This document shows, in pieces, positions 44,574-52,860 of a DNA stretch of 64,000 nt. Below the pieces are notes generated by a model, which ran no database searches, was not told the DNA's origin, and saw nothing but the letters and a program-made list of their open reading frames with translations. Position 1 is the stretch's first letter, and each line of letters starts with the position of its first letter. The stretch comes from Actinomadura_E scrupuli (lineage in GTDB: Bacteria; Actinomycetota; Actinomycetes; Streptosporangiales; Streptosporangiaceae): assembly GCF_050971785.1 (NCBI RefSeq), contig NZ_JBPCCU010000007.1:124001-188000 (forward strand), read 5' to 3'. The position numbers and the translations under genes are program-made.

Positions 44574-45614
44574 GTGCTGTTCCTTCTCTCCCCGCGTCCC
44601 CTGCGCTCACTGCGCTCCGGTGGCGGCGCGGCCGACATCCTGCTGGCGGCGTCCCTGTGGGGCACCACCGGCACCGTCCGCACCCTCGCCCCGGCGTCCG
44701 CCGGGCCGGTCACCGTCGGCGCCGCGCGCATCATCCTCGGCGGGCTGGTGCTGTTCGTGCTCGCCGCCCGGGGCGCCGGCCTGCGCCCGCTGCTCCGCCG
44801 CGGCCGCGGGACCTGGGCCATGCTCGCCCTCGGCGCGGTCAGCGTCGCGGTCTACCAGACGGCGTTCTTCGCGGCGGTCGCCCGCACCGGGGTCGCGACC
44901 GGCACCGTCGTCACCATCGGCAGCGCCCCCGCCTTCACCGGCGTGCTCTGCCTGCTCACCGGCCAGGGCGGCCTGTCGCGGCGCTGGATCCTCGCCACGG
45001 CCGGCGCCGTCACCGGCTGCGCGCTGCTGGTCGGCGGCGGCCAGGACGCCGGGGTCGAGCCGGTGGGCGTCCTGCTCGCCCTGCTGTCCGGCCTGACCTA
45101 CGCGGCGTACGCGACCGTGACGTCCCATCTGATCACCCGCGGCGAGGACGGCCTGGCCGTGGTCGGGGCCCTGTTCGGCGGCGCGGGCGTGCTGCTGCTC
45201 CCGGTGCTGCTGAGCGGCGGGCCCGGCACCCTGCTCAACGGGCCCGGCCTGCTGGTGACGCTGTACCTGGGCGTGGTGACCACCGGGCTGGGTTACGTGC
45301 TCTACGCCCGGGGGCTGGCGACCACTCCGGTCGCCGTCGCCACGACCCTCGGCCTGGCCGAGCCCGCGGTCGCCGCGCTGCTGGGCCTGGTGGTGCTGGA
45401 CGAGCACCTCGGCGGCGTCGCCCTGGCCGGGCTGGCCATCCTGGCGGGCGGCATCGTCCTGCTCGCCACCGGCGGAACACGGCCGGGATCGCGGGGCGGG
45501 CGGGCGCCGTCGGTTCGATCCCGGGACGGCGGGGCCCGCCGGGACGACACTTGGACCGACGCCACCGTGGCGGCCGTCCGCACGCGGGCGTGGCATCGCA
45601 GGGGAAGCCGATGA
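44574..45614 (+). CDS. EamA/DMT-family transporter
   Basis: 346 residues with ten transmembrane helices in two EamA repeats (ADILLAASLWGTTGTVRTLA, ALGAVSVAVYQTAFFAAV; second repeat LLALLSGLTYAAYATVTSHL). Such proteins often export amino acids or other metabolites. The last 45 residues are a polar Arg-rich tail. GTG 44574 with AGGAG nine bases upstream. The stop overlaps the next gene (ATGA). The short Tyr/Trp-containing frame upstream hints at control by amino acid supply. Confidence 0.85.
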   Translation: MLFLLSPRPLRSLRSGGGAADILLAASLWGTTGTVRTLAPASAGPVTVGAARIILGGLVLFVLAARGAGLRPLLRRGRGTWAMLALGAVSVAVYQTAFFAAVARTGVATGTVVTIGSAPAFTGVLCLLTGQGGLSRRWILATAGAVTGCALLVGGGQDAGVEPVGVLLALLSGLTYAAYATVTSHLITRGEDGLAVVGALFGGAGVLLLPVLLSGGPGTLLNGPGLLVTLYLGVVTTGLGYVLYARGLATTPVAVATTLGLAEPAVAALLGLVVLDEHLGGVALAGLAILAGGIVLLATGGTRPGSRGGRAPSVRSRDGGARRDDTWTDATVAAVRTRAWHRRGSR

Positions 45615-46051
45615 CCGTTCCCGAGATCACCGACGTGCATCCCGCCGAGGAGCTGGCCGCCCCGGAGGGGGAGACGGTGCCGGTCGACGTCGAGCTGGTG
45701 CCGGTGATCCGGGCGCTGTGGGCGCTGGACCTCCGCACCCTGATGTGCTGCCAGGACATCGGCGAGGCGATGGCGGGCGGCGGGATCCGCTCGATGGCCG
45801 AGCCGGCCCGCTGGAGCGCCTTCCTCGCCGGGCACGCGTGGCTGAAGATGCCCGTCGACGCCGGCCAGGCCCTGCTCGCCCGGCTGGACGGGACGCCGGA
45901 GTTCTCCGCGCGGCTGTCCGCCAAGGTCGCCGGCGGCTGGTACTCGGCCGTGTGGCTGTCGCCGGCGGGCCTGGCCGGCCACGCCAACCTCTATTTCCCC
46001 CGCGCGCAGATACCCGAGCTCGCCGCCACCCTGGCCACCATGCCCCCATGA
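45611..46051 (+). CDS. conserved hypothetical protein coupled to the EamA gene
   Basis: 146 residues, soluble. It contains ALDLRTLMCCQDIGEAM (paired Cys), a middle helical region and GGWYSAVWLSPAGLAGHANL. ATG 45611 overlaps the EamA stop, so the two are translated together. I do not recognise the family. It ends just before a large palindrome. Confidence 0.65.
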   Translation: MTVPEITDVHPAEELAAPEGETVPVDVELVPVIRALWALDLRTLMCCQDIGEAMAGGGIRSMAEPARWSAFLAGHAWLKMPVDAGQALLARLDGTPEFSARLSAKVAGGWYSAVWLSPAGLAGHANLYFPRAQIPELAATLATMPP

Positions 46052-46075
46052 CCGCCACCCCCGCCATGGCTCGCT

Positions 46076-46120
46076 GCCGTGATCATGCAATCGTTCGACG
46101 AACGATTGCATGATCACGGC
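46076..46120. terminator. 45-bp perfect palindrome at a convergent gene end
   Basis: Arms of 22 bases (46076-46097 and 46099-46120) pair perfectly around one central base. The arm starts GCCGTGATCATG, as in the palindrome after bldD, then continues CAATCGTTCG. It lies between the ends of a plus-strand and a minus-strand gene and so fits a two-way terminator. Confidence 0.75.
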
Positions 46121-46166
46121 GGGTGAGGGAGTCGGGGTGAGACGGGCGGCGCCGCGGGAGGTGGGG

Positions 46167-47174
46167 TCAGAAGGTGATCGTCCAGCCTTCGGCGCTCGCC
46201 TGGTCACGGGTGTAGGAGACGCCGTGGACCTTCAGGCCCGCCGGGTCCAGCAGGGTGATCGCACCGCCGTCGTTGCCGAGCTGGAGCGCGCCGCCGACCC
46301 CCAGCGCCACGGTCGCCCCGGCCGCCAGGCCGCCGGCCTCCAGGGTCAGTGCCCGCTGCCGGCGGTCGACGAGCCGCCAGCCGGTCAGGTCCACCGGCTC
46401 CGGGGAGGCGTTGAGCAGCGTGACGGTCTCGGCCTCGGGGCCGGGCCCGGCCGGGTTGACCAGTGCCGCGACGATCCGCACCGGCGCCCTGCCGGGGACC
46501 GGCTGCGGCAGAGGGGTGCTGAGGGCGTGCCCGGTGACGTCGTCGGTGTGCCAGGCCTGGGACTGGAAGGCGAGGAAGACCGCCACCCAGCGGGACTCGC
46601 CGGGGAACCGCAGGAGCAGCGCGCCGTCCTGCCAGACCCCGTCGTCGCTCCGGAACCGGCCGGTGTTGCCCTGATTCATGTGGATGTCGTGGACGCCGTT
46701 GCCGGGCCGGAAACCGAAGATCTTGTCCGGGGTGCCCGGCTCGGGACCCCAGCGCTGCCCGAACGCGTAGACACCGGCGGCGGGATCGGAGATCGCCCGC
46801 TCCACGTAGTGGTCGAGCAGGTCCGCGAGGTCGTTGTCGGGGCCCGGCAGATCGGGCGGCAGCGGGCGCAGCTGACCGGGATCGAAGAGGTTGCCGCGGA
46901 TGTAGTCCAGGGCCGCGCCGCCCGGCCGCGACTCCAGTGGCGTCCAGCCCGCGCCCACCTCGGGCAGCGTCCCGGTGAGCGGATGCCGGAAGTCCTCGAT
47001 GGCGGCGTACAGCAGCTCGGACGGCGCCTGCTGGGACTGGACGTTGACCGCGATCCGGTAGTGGGCGTCGGTGTCGTCGGTCAGCTCGATCTGAAAGTGC
47101 GGGGTGTCCTTCGACCCCTCCCTGAGCCGGTCCACGGCCCGTCCCGCCAGTACCCCGTAGGCCCGCAACGGCAT
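46167..47174 (-). CDS. DUF2278 (YukJ-like) protein with C-terminal lamin-tail-like domain
   Basis: 335 residues. The N-terminal part (YGVLAGRAVDRLREG, HFQIELTDD, YRIAVNVQSQQ, DIHMNQGN) is the DUF2278 pattern. The end (about 235-330: ALVNPAGPGPEAETVTLLNA, DLTGWRLVDRRQRALTLEAG) is a beta-rich lamin-tail-like domain. No signal peptide. Function unknown for the family. Confidence 0.82.
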   Translation of the reverse strand: MPLRAYGVLAGRAVDRLREGSKDTPHFQIELTDDTDAHYRIAVNVQSQQAPSELLYAAIEDFRHPLTGTLPEVGAGWTPLESRPGGAALDYIRGNLFDPGQLRPLPPDLPGPDNDLADLLDHYVERAISDPAAGVYAFGQRWGPEPGTPDKIFGFRPGNGVHDIHMNQGNTGRFRSDDGVWQDGALLLRFPGESRWVAVFLAFQSQAWHTDDVTGHALSTPLPQPVPGRAPVRIVAALVNPAGPGPEAETVTLLNASPEPVDLTGWRLVDRRQRALTLEAGGLAAGATVALGVGGALQLGNDGGAITLLDPAGLKVHGVSYTRDQASAEGWTITF

Positions 47175-47302
47175 GGTTCGCCCCTCTCCCCGCCCCCGAG
47201 GCCGAATACCCGGCTCATGACTCCTATGTCGGGCTTCAGGCTAATCCTGTGACCGGCCGCGGACGATCGTTTCGGCCGGATGGGCATGCACGGGTGCGCG
47301 GG

Positions 47303-47346
47303 AGCCCCTCAGAAGCCCCTCAGAAGCCCCTCAGAAGCCCGTCAGG
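47303..47346. repeat. 11-bp tandem repeat, four copies
   Basis: Three exact copies of AGCCCCTCAGA at 47303, 47314 and 47325 and a variant AGCCCGTCAGG at 47336, directly downstream of the thiI stop. Noncoding. Confidence 0.8.
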
Positions 47347-47362
47347 AGGCCTCACGAGGACG

Positions 47363-48616
47363 TCAGGAGGACGAGGCGTCGCCGTAGACGGGGCTGTGCC
47401 GCTGGACCGCGGCGGCCAGCTGGTCGGCCAGCTCCCCCGCGTCCAGCCGCTTCTCGATCTGCCGCAGATCCTCGATCTTGGCCCGGGTCTCGGCCCGACG
47501 CGGCGCCAGCAGGCTGCAGCAGTCCTCGTCCGGCAGCTCGGAGATGGACAGCGTGTGGATCCGGCGGGCCTCGTCCATGATCTCGAGCTTGTCCATGCCG
47601 ACGAGGGGCCGCAGGATCGGCAGCTCGACGGCGTCGTCGAGGGCGGTGATGTTGGTGAGCGTCTGGCTGGCCACCTGGCCGAGCGAGTCACCGGTGACCA
47701 GCGCCGCCCCGCCGAGGGTGTGGGCGAGGCTCTCCGCGGTCTTCAGCATGAGCCGGCGCTGCGCGATGATCTGCAGCCGGTCCGCCCCGGACGACTTGAT
47801 CTGCTGCTGCGCCTTGCCGAACGGCGAGACGTACAGCTTCGAACCGCCCTGGAACCGGTCCAGCTCGCGGACCAGCGCGTACGCCTTGTAGATCGACTCG
47901 GGGCCGGTGAACGGCATGCCGGAGAAGTGCAGGAAGTCGACGCGGAGCCCGCGGCGCATCATGCGGTACGCCGCCACCGGCGAGTCGATGCCGCCGGACA
48001 TCAGCACCAGCGCCCGGCCGCTCGTGCCGACCGGCAGGCCGCCCTGCCCGCGGATCCCGTCGGTGTAGACGAACACCTCGTCGCGGTCGACCTCCACCGA
48101 GACGGTGATCTCCGGGGCGCCGAGGTCGACCGGCAGGCCGAACCGCTCCTGCACCGCGGTGCCGATCCGGATGTTCAGATCGGACGAGGTGATCGGGAAC
48201 CGCTTGTCCCGCCGCCGGGCCCGTACCGCGAACGCGGCCTTGCGGGGCAGCGCGGGATGCCCGGCGATCAGGTCGAGCGCCGCCTGCACGGTCGGCTCGA
48301 CCTCCTTGGCCACCCGCCAGGCACGGTGCACCCAGACGATGCCCATGACGTCGGCCAGCCGGCGGGCCACCGACTCGACGTCGGCCTGCTCGCGGCTCTC
48401 GGTGCGGACCACGATGACCCCCTGGCGCTGGGCCAGGTGGACCGGGATGCCGAGGCTCTTGACCGCCGCCCGGATGTTGTTCTGCAGGCGCCGCTCGAAC
48501 TGCTCCCGGTTTCTGCCCTTCAGGACGAGCTCGCCCAGCTTGAGCAGCACACACGGCTCGCCGGCGACGAGCGGCCGCAGCGGCGAGCGATCGGTCGCGG
48601 AATCGAGCATGGGCAT
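47363..48616 (-). CDS. thiI: tRNA 4-thiouridine synthase ThiI, without rhodanese domain
   Basis: Activates U8 of tRNA and transfers sulfur. 417 residues: N-terminal ferredoxin-like domain, THUMP domain (about 65-170), PP-loop SGGIDSP (207-213) and the region around EDCCSLLAP. It ends without the rhodanese domain found in E. coli, so sulfur must come by another route. ATG 48616 with AGGAGG eight bases upstream. A single-gene unit. Confidence 0.93.
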   Translation of the reverse strand: MPMLDSATDRSPLRPLVAGEPCVLLKLGELVLKGRNREQFERRLQNNIRAAVKSLGIPVHLAQRQGVIVVRTESREQADVESVARRLADVMGIVWVHRAWRVAKEVEPTVQAALDLIAGHPALPRKAAFAVRARRRDKRFPITSSDLNIRIGTAVQERFGLPVDLGAPEITVSVEVDRDEVFVYTDGIRGQGGLPVGTSGRALVLMSGGIDSPVAAYRMMRRGLRVDFLHFSGMPFTGPESIYKAYALVRELDRFQGGSKLYVSPFGKAQQQIKSSGADRLQIIAQRRLMLKTAESLAHTLGGAALVTGDSLGQVASQTLTNITALDDAVELPILRPLVGMDKLEIMDEARRIHTLSISELPDEDCCSLLAPRRAETRAKIEDLRQIEKRLDAGELADQLAAAVQRHSPVYGDASSS

Positions 48617-48712
48617 GCGGGAACCTCCTGGGGACCTGGCAACGGCATCTTCCAGTGTCGCCTACGCGGGCCACCACCGCGACCAGTGCGGAGTGCCCGC
48701 CGGAACGAAGCA

Positions 48713-48740
48713 GGCCCCCTCCCGCCGCTCGGAGGGGGCC
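48713..48740. terminator. hairpin after the TM2 gene
   Basis: GGCCCCCTCC (48713-48722) pairs perfectly with GGAGGGGGCC (48731-48740), 17 bases past the TM2 stop. Confidence 0.7.
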
Positions 48741-48757
48741 GTGCAGGAAGTGGAGGA

Positions 48758-49165
48758 TCAGCTGTCGCGGAGCTTGCGGCCCTGGGCGTCGGTCCCGCCG
48801 TTGACCAGGATCATGATCCCGTCGACCAGCGGCCAGATGCCGCCGATCCCGCAGGTGAGCCAGGTCGCCGCGATCTGACCGACCGCGAGGCCGGTGTGAC
48901 CGGTGTAGAAACGGCCGGCGCCGAAACCGCCGAGCAGGATCTGCAGGAGCCCGGCGACCATCTTGGTCTTGTCCGAGAGAGGCTCACCCGTGACGGGGTC
49001 CACGCCGTACGCGGAGCCGTGCGGCACCGGGGAGTAGCCGCCCTGCTGGGGGTATCCGGGCTGCTGCTGGTACCCCTGCTGCTGCTGGGGGTAGCCGGGC
49101 TGCTGGCCGTACGAGGGGGGTTGGTTCGACCCGTAGTTCGGGTCCTGAGGAGGAGGCGTAGTCAT
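48758..49165 (-). CDS. TM2-domain membrane protein
   Basis: 135 residues. The N-terminal half is Gln/Pro/Tyr/Gly-rich and disordered (GYPQQQQGYQQQPGYPQQGG). The C-terminal half is a TM2 domain: two helices (MVAGLLQILLGGFGAGRFYT and IAATWLTCGIGGIWPLVDGI) with a GxGRFY turn. ATG 49165 has no ribosome binding site; TAACGT eight bases upstream suggests a leaderless mRNA. Confidence 0.9.
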   Translation of the reverse strand: MTTPPPQDPNYGSNQPPSYGQQPGYPQQQQGYQQQPGYPQQGGYSPVPHGSAYGVDPVTGEPLSDKTKMVAGLLQILLGGFGAGRFYTGHTGLAVGQIAATWLTCGIGGIWPLVDGIMILVNGGTDAQGRKLRDS

Positions 49166-49244
49166 GGAAGGAGACGTTAGCGAAAAACCAGGGGTGGAGG
49201 CGGCCCGGAAAGCTGTATATCCAGCATCAATCACCACAAAGAAT

Positions 49245-49273
49245 GCGGCCCGCGACAGAACGTCGCGGGCCGC
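49245..49273. terminator. 12-bp hairpin after pfkA
   Basis: GCGGCCCGCGAC (49245-49256) pairs perfectly with GTCGCGGGCCGC (49262-49273). On the minus strand ATTCTTTG follows, giving a weak U-rich tail. Confidence 0.75.
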
Positions 49274-49290
49274 CGATGATCTGCGGACGG

Positions 49291-50316
49291 TCAGCCGAAG
49301 AAGACCTCGGCCTCCTTGTAACGCTCCGGGGGCACGGTCTTGAGCTTGTCGGTGGCCTGGCTCAGGTCCACCCGGACGATGTCGGTGCCGTGCAGGGCGA
49401 CCATCTTCCCGAAGTCGCCGACGTGCACCGCCTCGACGGCGTGCAGGCCGAACCGGGTGGCCAGCACCCGGTCGAACGCGGTCGGCGTGCCGCCCCGCTG
49501 GATGTGGCCCAGCACGGTCGTGCGGGCCTCCTTGCCGGTGCGCTTCTCGATCTCCCGGGCCAGCCACTCGCCGATGCCGCCCAGCTTGACGTGGCCGAAC
49601 GAGTCGAGCTCGCCGTCGCGCGTCTCCATCTGGCCGTCGAGCGGGTGGGCGCCCTCGGCCACCACGATGATCGGCGCGTAGCGCGTCTTGAAGCGGCTCT
49701 CGACGTACTCGCAGACCTTCTCGATGTCGAAGGGCTGCTCCGGGATCAGCACCACGTTGGCGCCGCCGGCCATCCCCGCGTGCAGCGCGATCCAGCCGGC
49801 GTGCCGCCCCATGACCTCGCAGATGAGCGCCCGGTGGTGGCTCTCGGCCGTGGTGTGCAGCCGGTCGATGGCCTCCATGGCGATCCCGACCGCGGTGTCG
49901 AACCCGAAGGTGTAGTCGGTGGCGTTGAGATCGTTGTCGATCGTCTTCGGCACGCCGACGATCTTGACGCCCTGCTCGTGCAGCTGGCGCGCCACGCCCA
50001 GGGTGTCCTCGCCGCCGATGGCGATGAGGGCGTCGACGCCGAGCCCGGCCAGGTTGTCCTTGATCCGCTCGATGCCGCCCTCGACCTTGAGCGGGTTCGT
50101 CCGGGACGAGCCCAGGATCGTGCCGCCGCGCGGCAGGATCCCGCGCACGGCCTGGACGTCGAGCGCGACGGTGTCGCCCTCGAGCGGGCCGCGCCAGCCG
50201 TCCCGGAAGCCGACGAACTCGTATCCGTAGACCTGGACGCCCTTACGCACGACAGCGCGGATGACGGCGTTCAGGCCAGGGCAGTCGCCGCCTCCGGTCA
50301 GCACTCCGACGCGCAT
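49291..50316 (-). CDS. pfkA: 6-phosphofructokinase, pyrophosphate-type by active-site residues
   Basis: 341 residues with LTGGGDCPGLNAVIRAVVRK at the start, GGEDTLG (101-107), PKTIDNDL (123-130) and MGRHAGWIA. Asp104 and Lys124 are the pair linked to pyrophosphate use in the family; ATP enzymes usually have Gly at 104. The actinobacterial clade contains both types, so this needs assay. ATG 50316 with GGGAGGAATAC upstream; seven more residues would be possible from GTG/ATG 50337. A DasR-like operator lies about 95 bases upstream. Confidence 0.93.
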   Translation of the reverse strand: MRVGVLTGGGDCPGLNAVIRAVVRKGVQVYGYEFVGFRDGWRGPLEGDTVALDVQAVRGILPRGGTILGSSRTNPLKVEGGIERIKDNLAGLGVDALIAIGGEDTLGVARQLHEQGVKIVGVPKTIDNDLNATDYTFGFDTAVGIAMEAIDRLHTTAESHHRALICEVMGRHAGWIALHAGMAGGANVVLIPEQPFDIEKVCEYVESRFKTRYAPIIVVAEGAHPLDGQMETRDGELDSFGHVKLGGIGEWLAREIEKRTGKEARTTVLGHIQRGGTPTAFDRVLATRFGLHAVEAVHVGDFGKMVALHGTDIVRVDLSQATDKLKTVPPERYKEAEVFFG

Positions 50317-50411
50317 GTATTCCTCCCCAGAATTCACCCGGCCAGACTAGTGGCGCGGGTACCCTCACACCGGGCATTGCGCCGATCATCCGGCGCGCCG
50401 CGAACCGTTAT

Positions 50412-50423
50412 TGGTCTAGACCA
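50412..50423 (-). promoter_or_regulatory. DasR-like operator (dre) upstream of pfkA
   Basis: TGGTCTAGACCA is a perfect 12-bp palindrome and equals the core of the Streptomyces dre site bound by the GntR-type regulator DasR, which answers to glucosamine phosphates. It lies between the stop of the MNIO partner gene and pfkA, both on the minus strand. Confidence 0.6.
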
Positions 50424-50430
50424 TAGACGG

Positions 50431-50895
50431 TCAGCGGGCCCGGCGGGCGAACGGACGGTGACCGTGCACTGTCCGGACCCGGCCCAGGACGCCGACGGCC
50501 ACGCCACCGGGGAAGCGCGCCACCGCGATCCCGCGCCGCCGGCGGGGCTCGCCCCCGGCCCCGCGCGCCCAATAGGCCTCGCAGACGGCCAGCTCGGCGC
50601 GGGCCTCCGGGGTCAGCGACCCGCGGTGGGCGCGGGCGAAGTCCCAGCCGTCCCGCCAGGATCCCCGGGTGGGCAGCGCCGACGCCCATCCGGCGAAGAC
50701 GCCCGGCCACCCCGGGCCGTAGGACCGGGCCAGCTCCGGCCATGCCCGGGCGACCTCACCGGCCCGCTTGCGCAGCAGCGCCCGGGCCGCCGCGCCGACC
50801 CGTACGGCGTCGAAGCCCGCGGGCAGCGGGGCCCCCGCGACCAGCGCGGCCACCAGCGCCTCCTGGGCGAGGCGCAGTTCGTCCTGGGCGCTCAT
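50431..50895 (-). CDS. MNIO partner protein (SCO6045-like)
   Basis: 154 residues. The core FDAVRVGAAARALLRKRAGE, then ARAWPELARSYGPGWPGVFA and DGWDFARAHRGSL, resembles the small helical proteins encoded next to DUF692 enzymes in actinomycetes. The last 40 residues are Arg/Gly-rich. ATG 50895 overlaps the MNIO stop (ATGA). By analogy with MbnC, TglI and BufC it may present the substrate to the enzyme; this is inference. Confidence 0.7.
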   Translation of the reverse strand: MSAQDELRLAQEALVAALVAGAPLPAGFDAVRVGAAARALLRKRAGEVARAWPELARSYGPGWPGVFAGWASALPTRGSWRDGWDFARAHRGSLTPEARAELAVCEAYWARGAGGEPRRRRGIAVARFPGGVAVGVLGRVRTVHGHRPFARRAR

Positions 50896-51704
50896 GTCAC
50901 CGCGGCCAGCCCGGCGGCGCCGGCGATGGCGTCGAGCTCGGACCGCAGGTCGGCGGCGGGCGGGTAGGCGCCGTCGCGCTCCAGCAGGAGTCCCCGCGGC
51001 GGCCGGCGCGCGCACAGCTCCCGGACCAGGTCCAGCACCTCGGCGCGGACCGGGTCGGTGTGGGTGTCGTGGTAGAGACCGTCGTGCTCGGCTCCGCCGG
51101 CCACGTGCACGTAGGCCACCCGCTCCAGGGGCAGCGCGCCGAGCAGTTCCAGCGGGTCCTCGCCCCGGTTGCGGGCGTTGGCGTAGAGGTTGGCCACGTC
51201 GAGCAGCAGCAGCGCGTCCGTGCGGTCCAGCAGCTCGGTGAGGAAGGCGGCCTCGCCGTACTCGGCGTCGGGCCAGTCGAACAGCGCGGCGATCGGCTCG
51301 ATCGCCAGCGGCACCGGCAGCTCCGCGCAGGTGCGCCGGATGTTGGCGGTCAGGGCGTCGAGCGCGGCGCGGGTGCGCGGCACCGGCAGCAGGTGCCCCG
51401 CCTCCAGCCCGCCGGCCCGGACGAAGGCGATGTGCTCGCTGACCAGCGGGGCGCCCGTCAGCTCGGCGCAGGAGGCCAGATGCGCGACGCGGCCCGGATC
51501 GACCGGGTCGGCGCCGCCCAGGGACAGTTTCACCCCGTGCGGCACGACCGTGACCCCGCGGTCCCGCAGGGCCAGCAGCTCCGGATGCGGGTGGTGCAGC
51601 GACTCGGCGATGACCTCGGTGAAGCGCAGGCCGGGCAGCCCGGCGACGAACCCCGCGATCTCCGGCCGCCAGCCGATGCCGACGCCCAGCTCGGGCAGGT
51701 TCAT
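50892..51704 (-). CDS. MNIO-family (DUF692) iron-dependent peptide-modifying enzyme
   Basis: 270-residue TIM barrel of the multinuclear non-heme iron oxidase family (MbnB, TglH, BufB). Likely metal ligands sit in VPHGVKLSLGG, PLVSEHIAF, PLAIEPIA, LLLLDVANLYANARNRG, YVHVAGG and YHDTHTDPV. Family members oxidise Cys residues of ribosomal peptides. ATG 51704 overlaps the stop of the upstream membrane-protein gene (ATGA), whose last codons encode a Cys-rich tail; that tail is the obvious candidate substrate. Confidence 0.9.
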   Translation of the reverse strand: MNLPELGVGIGWRPEIAGFVAGLPGLRFTEVIAESLHHPHPELLALRDRGVTVVPHGVKLSLGGADPVDPGRVAHLASCAELTGAPLVSEHIAFVRAGGLEAGHLLPVPRTRAALDALTANIRRTCAELPVPLAIEPIAALFDWPDAEYGEAAFLTELLDRTDALLLLDVANLYANARNRGEDPLELLGALPLERVAYVHVAGGAEHDGLYHDTHTDPVRAEVLDLVRELCARRPPRGLLLERDGAYPPAADLRSELDAIAGAAGLAAVT

Positions 51705-52630
51705 CCTCCGCACCCGCCGCCGCCTCCGCAGGACGACGACGAGCCGCACGAGCTGGAGCTGCCGCAGGAGCTCGAACTCGAACACGAACTGCTGGAGCTG
51801 CTCCAGGAGGACCCCGACGACCCGGAGGAGATGCCGAGGCCGCGCTGGACCTCGGAGGCCTGGGCGAAGGCCGGGTCGATGCTGTAGAGCGCCGCCCCGC
51901 CGAACAACGCCACGCCGAGCGCGGCTCCCGTCGGGCCGTACGTCGCCCAGGACGGCGACATCGAGGGGCTCAGGACCCGGTTGCGGATCATGGCCGCCGA
52001 CAGCGCCCGGCGTCCGGAACGGGTGGCCTTCGGCACCGTGGCGACCAGGCAGAGCCACACCACTGCCACCAGGAGGACGGCGACGACCAGGAGGGTGACC
52101 GGCTTGCCGTTCTGCAGGCCCGCCCAGATCCGGGCGGCCCCGACGGCGAACAGCAGGGCGAGCGGCACGGCGGCGAACCGGGCCCGCGCGCGTCCGGACG
52201 GGTCGGTGAGCAGCCCGGCCCGGATCAGCCCGTCCTCCAGGTCGTCCAGCGCCTGCCGCACCGCCGGATGCCGGGGCAGCGCGCGGACGTTGATGTCCGG
52301 GCTCTCGCCGATGGCCCGCAGGATCCCGTCGTCGAGGGGGGTGAGGGTCATGCGCGGCTGGGCGATGAGCTGGAACCGCCCCGAGCCGGCCGCGGTGATC
52401 ACCTTGGCGGAGTACAGGGCGGCCAGGGAGGCGGCGATCGCCCGCCCGGGGCCGTCCCCGAGGAAGGCCGCCTCGTAGGGGTGGAGGTCGCGCTGCGCGC
52501 GCCGCCCCCGCAGGACCGCGAACCGCAGCATCAGCGACAGCGCGAACAGCACCACGAAGGCGAGGAAGTACAGACCCAGGAAGGACGGACCGGGGATCCC
52601 CCAGGTGTCGCCGGAAGCGGCCATGACCAT
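51701..52630 (-). CDS. TIGR04222-type membrane protein with Cys-rich C-terminal tail
   Basis: 309 residues. An N-terminal helix (FLGLYFLAFVVLFALSLMLR), a cytoplasmic domain (PYEAAFLGDGPGRAIAASLA and on), two more helices (AAVPLALLFAVGAARIWAGL, VTLLVVAVLLVAVVWLCLVA), then a Ser/Gly tail. The tail has cysteines at 283, 289, 295, 301 and 307, exactly six residues apart, ending in Cys-Gly-Gly. I chose ATG 52630 because GGAG lies six bases upstream; ATG 52642 and 52624 are alternatives. Overlaps the MNIO gene, so it is probably the enzyme's precursor-like substrate. Confidence 0.85.
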   Translation of the reverse strand: MVMAASGDTWGIPGPSFLGLYFLAFVVLFALSLMLRFAVLRGRRAQRDLHPYEAAFLGDGPGRAIAASLAALYSAKVITAAGSGRFQLIAQPRMTLTPLDDGILRAIGESPDINVRALPRHPAVRQALDDLEDGLIRAGLLTDPSGRARARFAAVPLALLFAVGAARIWAGLQNGKPVTLLVVAVLLVAVVWLCLVATVPKATRSGRRALSAAMIRNRVLSPSMSPSWATYGPTGAALGVALFGGAALYSIDPAFAQASEVQRGLGISSGSSGSSWSSSSSSCSSSSSCGSSSSCGSSSSCGGGGGCGG

Positions 52631-52860
52631 CGTTGACTCCATCTGAACGTCATGTGGCCGGATTCGGCCTCCCACTATGACGCGGCCGGGAGCCGAAGGG
52701 TTCTCGGGTTTCCGCGCCTTCCCACCGCTCAGCGCCCTGCCGGGCGCCGGGGCCGCGTGCGGAGGGGCGCCCCGTCACCGGCTCCGGCTCCGGCCCGCCG
52801 GCCGGCCCGGCGGCCGCTGCGCGCGGGTGTACCGGGAGGTGGCGCGGGCGAGACGGCTTT

